64,000 nucleotides of DNA from positions 63,296,681 through 63,360,680 of the forward strand of contig OW121743.1 in NCBI GenBank assembly GCA_933228675.1. Direction: 5' to 3'. The notes beneath the pieces were generated by a model. That model did not search any database and was not told where the DNA came from. It saw only the letters and a list, made by a program, of their open reading frames with translations. Both the position numbers and the translations under genes were made by a program. Of the stretch, positions 58,181 through 64,000 are shown in pieces (position 1 is the first letter of the stretch; every line of letters starts with the position of its first letter). This DNA comes from Stomorhina lunata (taxonomy: Eukaryota > Arthropoda > Insecta > Diptera > Rhiniidae).

Positions 58181-59665
58181 GTAGAAAATCTGTACCCATG
58201 AGATTTTTCTGTAAAAAAAGTCTGTAATATTTGTATCAAATTAATTTTTCTATAGAAAAAATTGTCCCACATAACATTTTTCTATAGAAAAATTTGTCCC
58301 AAATTAATTTTTCTAAAGAAAAATTTGTCCCAAATTAATTTTTCTATAAAAAAAAAATTTGTCAAAAATTAATTTTTCTATAGAAAAATTTGTCCCAAAT
58401 TAATTTTTCTATTAAAAAATTTGTTCCAAATTAATTTTTCTATAGAAAAATTTGTCCCAAGTAAATTTTTCTATAGAAAAATTTGCCCCAAGTTAATTTT
58501 TCTATAGAAAAATTTGTCCCTAATAAATTTGTCCCAAATTAATTTTCCTATAGAAAAATTTGTCCCAAATAAATTTTTCCATAGAAAAATTTGTTAAAAA
58601 TAAATTTTTTTATTGAAAAATTTGTCCCAAATAAATTTTTCTACAGAAAAATTTGTCCCAAATAAATTTTTCTGTAGAAAAATTTGTCCCAAATAAATTT
58701 TTCTATAGAAAAATTTGTCCCAAATTAATTTTTCTATAGAAAAATTTGTCCCAAATTAATTTTCTATAGAAAAATTTGTCCTAAATTAATTTTTCCATAT
58801 AAAAATTTGTCCCAAATTAATTTTTCTATAGAAAAATTTGTCCCAAATTAATTTTTCTATAGAAAAATTTGTCCCAAATTAAGTTTTCTATAGAAAAATT
58901 TGTCCCAAATAAATTTTTCTATAGAAAAATTTGTCCCAAATAAATTTTTCTATAGAAAAATTTGTCCCAAATAAATTTTTCTATAGAAAAATTTGTCCCA
59001 AATAAATTTTTCTATAGAAAAATTTGTCCCAAATAAATTTTTCTATAGAAAAATTTGTCCCAAATTAATTTTTCTATAGAAAAATTTGTCCCAAATTAAT
59101 TTTTCTATAGAAAAATTTGTCCCAAATTAATTTTTCTATAGAAAAATTTGTCCCAAATTAAGTTTTCTATAGAAAAATTTGTCCCAAATTGATTCTTCTA
59201 TAGAAAAATTTGTCCCAAATTAATTTTTCTATAGAAAAATTTGTCCCTAATTAATTTTTCTATAGAAAAATTTGTCCCAAATTAATTTTCTATAGAAAAA
59301 TTTGTCCCAAATTAATTTTTCTGTAGAAAAATTTGTCCCAAATTAATTTTTCTATAGAAAAATTTGTCCCAAATTAATTTTTCTATAGAAAAATTTGTCC
59401 CAAATTAATTTTTCTATAGAAAAATTTGTCCCAAATTAATTTTTCTATAGAAAAATTTGTCCCAAATTAATTTTTCTATAGAAAAATTTGTCCCAAATTA
59501 ACTTTTCTATAGAAAAATTTGTCCCAAATTAATTTTTCTATAGAAAAATTTGTCCCTAATTAATTTTTCTATAGAAAAATTTGTCCCAAATTAATTTTTC
59601 TATAGAAAAATTTGTCCCAAATTATTTTTTCTATACACATATTTGTCAAAAATTAAGTTTTCTAT
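58181..59665. repeat. Minisatellite array H, 31-bp unit with TTTGTCCCAAATTAA linker
   Basis: About 47 units of TTTTTCTATAGAAAAA plus TTTGTCCCAAATTAA or TTTGTCCCAAATAAA. The two linker forms occur in runs (AAATAAA mainly at 58560-58700 and 58900-59040), showing local homogenisation. The linker holds a second dyad, AATTTG-TCC-CAAATT. Central part very uniform. Confidence 0.95.
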
Positions 59666-61235
59666 AGAATAATAATTTTAGTTTTTTACAAACTAAGAAG
59701 TTCCAACGTCTTACAAAGATTCCAAGCCGCCTGTACAGACTAGGCATACTTCAGCTGGAAAATAAAAATATTAGATATTTATAATCTTTTAAATTTCACT
59801 TTAATTCAAACTTTTCGTCAAAAAATTGTGTTTTCAGCTAAAAACTTTTTACTAAAAACTTCAATCTAAAAAACTTCTCATTCAAGAAAAATTGATTTAG
59901 CTCCTTTTTCGAGCCTTAATTTGACATTAAAAGGACATTATATCTCTTCCTGCTACTAATATAAGTAGGCATTTTTTTCTTCGTTAATTTTTTAAACAAA
60001 TCATTGACATGTTGAAAGTTTTTCGAAATCAATTACTCATACTAAACTTTTTGGATACTTTGCTGGCTCATCAGTTTTAAAACTTTTTCACATACAATAA
60101 ACTAATGGACGTTTGTTTTTTTTTTTCTTAATGTTCGGAAATTAGAGTTAAAGTTAATTGAAGAAAAATATCCTAATAGTTATAATGTTTGATATAGAAA
60201 AAGAAAAGTTTTAATTTTTCTAATAGATGTTTAAGAAGTTATAACCCAGCAAATAACTAGTTATATAATTCTTTGTTTAAAAAATTATTAAAGTTTTATG
60301 AGATTCTTTTAAAACTGATTTTATTAAAAAAATTGTATTATTATCTTATTACTAGACACTGATATTTTTGTCTATACATACGTATATTTATGTTAAGGTA
60401 CATTTTAATCTTTCCTATTGCAAATATTTATTATCATAAAAGTTTCACAAAACATATTTATAATTTAAATATATAGCATTTCTTTTTCATCCACTCATTG
60501 TATTTATCTTTATGTTACTTTTCTGAGACATTGCATCATCTTGCCTTTAACTTGACAGAAAAAAATGCAAACAGAAAACTTGAAAACATAATTTTTATGT
60601 TTTAGATTTTTCTTCCAAAAACTAACATTTGGATGACATTAAAAATCCACTCGTTTATGTTCAACAAAGATAAAAGTTTTGGAAAATGTTTGCATAACTT
60701 AGACTTTTTAAAGAAATAAAAGAAATTAAGCTACATATAACCATCAAAAATGATTTTTAAGAAACGACTAATAATTTCTTTATATCATAGAAAGGTAAAA
60801 AGACAACTTCAAAGTAAATTTTGATATCTACTGGGACGTATGAGTATTATTAAATAAATCATACGCCGCGTTGTACACAATACAATTTTCTTGGCCTAAA
60901 TAGACTTTTTCTCATTAATTTTCAATAATTTCTTCAATATTTTAATAACAATATTTTTCAAACTTTAGGGCATCTTAAAAATTCGTTAATACTTACAAAA
61001 ATCCTTATCTTATGTGGCCTGATGGCGGTCGCATGTTACTAATATTAAGTTAATTTTTTGTTAGTAGAAGTAACAAAGTTTATTTACAGAGGTTGCATAA
61101 TATGTAAGTTTTAGTTTGTTGCATATTTGTCAAACAAATGTTGTCTACAACAACAATTACAAAAATCCACGGATTCTCAAAAAGCTGAAATATGTATATT
61201 AAAGAAGTTAAAAATGGTAAGAAGAACAATTTTTT
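59666..61235. other. AT-rich sequence without recognised feature
   Basis: No assigned gene or repeat. A short inverted pair CGTATGA/TCATACG at 60837-60865 is the only local structure noted. Confidence 0.45.
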
Positions 61236-64000
61236 TAGGTAATTCTTCAAAAATTTCCTATTTTTGAAAAATTTTCTTTTTTTAAAAGAAATTTTTTAAG
61301 CATTTGCTATTTTTATAAGAAATTTTTTAAAAATTTCCTATTTTTATAAGAAATTTTTTAAAAATTTCCTATTTTTATAGGAACATTTTCAAAAATTTCC
61401 TATTCGTATAGGAAAATTTTCAAAAATTTTCTATTTGTATAGGAAATTTTTCAAAGATTTCCTATTTTTATAGGAAATTTTTCAAAAATTTCCTATTTTT
61501 ATAGGAAAATTTTCAAAAACTTCCTATTTTTATAGGAAATTTTTCAAAAATTTCCTATTTTTATAGGAAATTTTTCAAAAATTTCCTATTTTTATAGGAA
61601 ATTTTTCAAAAATTTCCTATTTTTATAGGAAATTTTTCAAAAATTTCCTATTTTTATAGGAAATTTTTCAAAAATTTCCTATTTTTATAGGAAATTTTTC
61701 AAAAATTTCCTATTTTTATAGGAAATTTTTCAAAAATTTCCTATTTTTATAGGAAATTTTTCAAAAATTTCCTATTTTTATAGGAAATTTTTCAAAAATT
61801 TCCTATTTTTATAGGAAATTTTTCAAAAATTTCCTATTTTTATAGGAAATTTTTCAAAAATTTCCTATTTTTATAGGAAATTTTTCAAAAATTTCCTATT
61901 TTTATAGGAAATTTTTCAAAAATTTCCTATTTTTATAGGAAATTTTTCAAAAATTTCCTATTTTTATAGGAAATTTTTCAAAAATTTCCTATTTTTATAG
62001 GAAATTTTTCAAAAATTTTATAGGAAATTTTTCAAAAATTTTATAGGAAATTTTTCAAAAATTTCCTATTTTTATAGGAAATTTTTCAAAAATTTCCTAT
62101 TTTTATAGGAAATTTTTCAAAAATTTCCTATTTTTATTGGAAATTTTTCAAAAATTTCCTATTTTTATTGGAAATTTTTCAAAAATTTTTGAAAAATTTC
62201 CTATTTTTATACGAAATTTTTCAAAAATTTTTGAAAAATTTCCTATTTTTATAGGAAATTTTTCAAAAATTTCCTATTTTTATACGAAATTTTTCAAAAA
62301 TTTCCTATTTCTATACGAAATTTTTCAAAAATTTCCTATTTGTATACGAAATTTTTCAAAAATTTCCTATTTTTATACAAAATTTTTGAAAAATTTCATA
62401 TTTTTATACGAAATTTTTCAAAAATTTCCTATTTTTATAGAAAATTTTTCAAAAATTTCCTATTTTTATAGGAAATTTTCGTATTTTTATAGGAAATTTT
62501 TCTATTTTTATAGGAAATTTTTCAAAAATTTCCTATTTTTATAGGAAATTTTTCAAAAATTTAATATCTTCATAGGAAATTTTTCAAAAATTTCCTATTT
62601 TTATAGGAAATTTTTCAAAAATTTCCTATTTTTATAGGAAATTTTTCAAAAATTTCCTATTTTTATAGGAAATTTTTCAAAAATTTCCTATTTTTATAGG
62701 AAATTTTTCAAAAATTTCCTATTTTTATAGGAAATTTTTCAAAAATTTCCTATTTTTATAGGAAATTTTTCAAAAATTTCCTATTTTTATAGGAAATTTT
62801 TCAAAAATTTCCTATTTTTATAGGAAATTTTTCAAAAATTTCCTCTTTTTATAGGAAATTTTTCAAAAATTTCCTATTTTTATAGGAAATTTTTCAAAAA
62901 TTTCCTATCTTTATGGGAAATTTTTCAAAAATTTCCTATCTTTATGGGAAATTTTTCAAAAATTTCCTATCTTTATGGGAAATTTTTCAAAAATTTCCTA
63001 TCTTTATGGGAAATTTTTCAAAAATTTCCTATCTTTATGGGAAATTTTTCAAAAATTTCCTATCTTTATGGGAAATTTTTCAAAAATTTCCTATCTTTAT
63101 GGGAAATTTTTCAAAAATTTCCTATTTTTATAGGAAATTTTTCAAAAATTTCCTATTTTTATAGGAAATTTTTCAAAAATTTCCTATTTTTATAGGAAAT
63201 TTTTCAAAAATTTCCTATTTTTATAGGAAATTTTTCAAAAATTTCCTATTTTTATAGGAAATTTTTCAAAAATTTCCTATTTTTATAGGAAATTTTTCAA
63301 AAATTTCCTATTTTTATAGGAAATTTTTCAAAAATTTCCTATTTCTATAGGAAATTTTTCAAAAATTTCCTATTTTTATAGGAAATTTTTCAAAAATTTC
63401 CTATTTTTATAGGAAATTTTTTAAAAATTTCCAATTTTTATTGGAAATTTTTCAAAAATTTCCTATTTTTATAGGAAATTTTTCAAAAATTTCCTATTTT
63501 TATAGGAAATTTTTCAAAAATTTCCTATTTTTATAGGAAATTTTTCAAAAATTTCCTTTTTTTATAGGAAAATTTTCAAAAATTTCCTATTTTTATAGGA
63601 AATTTTTCAAAAATTTCCTATTTTTATAGGAAATTTTTCAAAAATTTCCTATTTTTATAGGAAATTTTTCAAAAATTTCCTATTTTTATAGGAAATTTTT
63701 CAAAAATTTCCTATTTTTATAGGAAATTTTTCAAAAATTTCCTATTTTTATAGGAAATTTTTCAAAAATTTCCTATTTTTATAGGAAATTTTTCAAAAAT
63801 TTCCTATTTTTATAGGAAATTTTTCAAAAATTTCCTATTTTTATAGGAAATTTTTCAAAAATTTCCTATTTTTATAGGAAATTTTTCAAAAATTTCCTAT
63901 TTTTATAGGAAATTTTTCAAAAATTTCCTATTTTTATAGGAAATTTTTCAAAAATTTCCTATTTTTATAGGAAATTTTTCAAAAATTTCCTATTTTTATA
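61236..64000. repeat. Minisatellite array I, 31-bp unit identical to array B, continues past the window
   Basis: About 89 units of TTTCCTATTTTTATAGGAAA plus TTTTTCAAAAA. The left edge is diverged and the rest very uniform. Local variant runs include TATACGAAA (62205-62420) and seven consecutive CTATCTTTATGGG units (62900-63110). Shortened units occur near 62010-62050, and TTTTTGAAAAATTTCC fold-back units at 62180-62240. The long plus-strand frames here (for example 62137-62544) are repeat artefacts. The array runs to the end of the window, so its full length is unknown. Confidence 0.95.

Noticed and set aside
62137..63195. Phe/Lys/Ile-rich repeat proteins on the plus strand (also at 35692-35945 and 55112-55330)
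   Set aside because: Frames through minisatellite units whose stops have been lost; no unique coding sequence.

Overview
The window is AT-rich nuclear DNA of a higher fly. A calliphorid or related calyptrate is my best guess. The reasons are the many diverged copies of a DINE-1-like (INE-1/Helentron-type) element, decayed mariner, RTE-type and jockey-like transposon pieces, and the lack of dense open reading frames. I find no intact host protein gene, rRNA, tRNA or CRISPR array. It reads as intergenic, very large intron or pericentromeric sequence. The longest open frame (1161 codons, minus strand, 6296-9781) is an artefact of a 12-bp satellite.

Tandem arrays cover about 40% of the window. 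One is a 3.4 kb satellite of a 12-bp unit (6322-9758). The others are nine arrays of short AT-rich minisatellites at 1.74-4.62, 11.87-12.87, 14.99-16.16, 18.24-20.54, 21.49-28.23, 34.26-36.80, 54.79-57.17, 58.18-59.66 and 61.24-64.00 kb. Most have a 31-bp period; some parts have a 29-bp period. All carry a dyad core. It is either the 16-bp perfect palindrome TTTTTCTATAGAAAAA, or an interrupted relative with TTTCCTAT and ATAGGAAA arms, or a decayed form of one of these. The linker between cores differs from array to array but is uniform within an array. I treat these as one superfamily. It is the most unusual thing in the window.

Transposon layout: DINE-1-like copies lie at 0.77-1.6, 30.4-31.1, 41.4-41.65, 43.2-44.0, 44.4-45.1, 47.4-48.9 (with a second full copy nested inside in the opposite orientation), 49.1-49.7 (with a large TGTC microsatellite expansion) and 51.45-52.2 kb. 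The last one splits a dead mariner (50.85-52.5 kb). Other mobile-looking units are a 424-bp MITE with 119-bp inverted repeats (45.26-45.69), a 940-bp inverted-repeat element (31.95-32.89), a 1.6 kb inverted-repeat element (13.1-14.7) and a 1.8 kb repeat-filled element with a terminal hairpin (37.7-39.5). Non-LTR remnants are a jockey-like reverse transcriptase C-terminus (40.35-41.35, minus), an RTE-type endonuclease (41.94-42.73, plus), a reverse-transcriptase N-terminal scrap (49.03-49.14, plus) and an RTE-type C-terminal scrap (45.13-45.19, plus).

The stretches between these are AT-rich and show no recognisable gene. Two short open frames, at 9908-10099 and 14771-14990, have protein-like composition and are listed as weak exon candidates.
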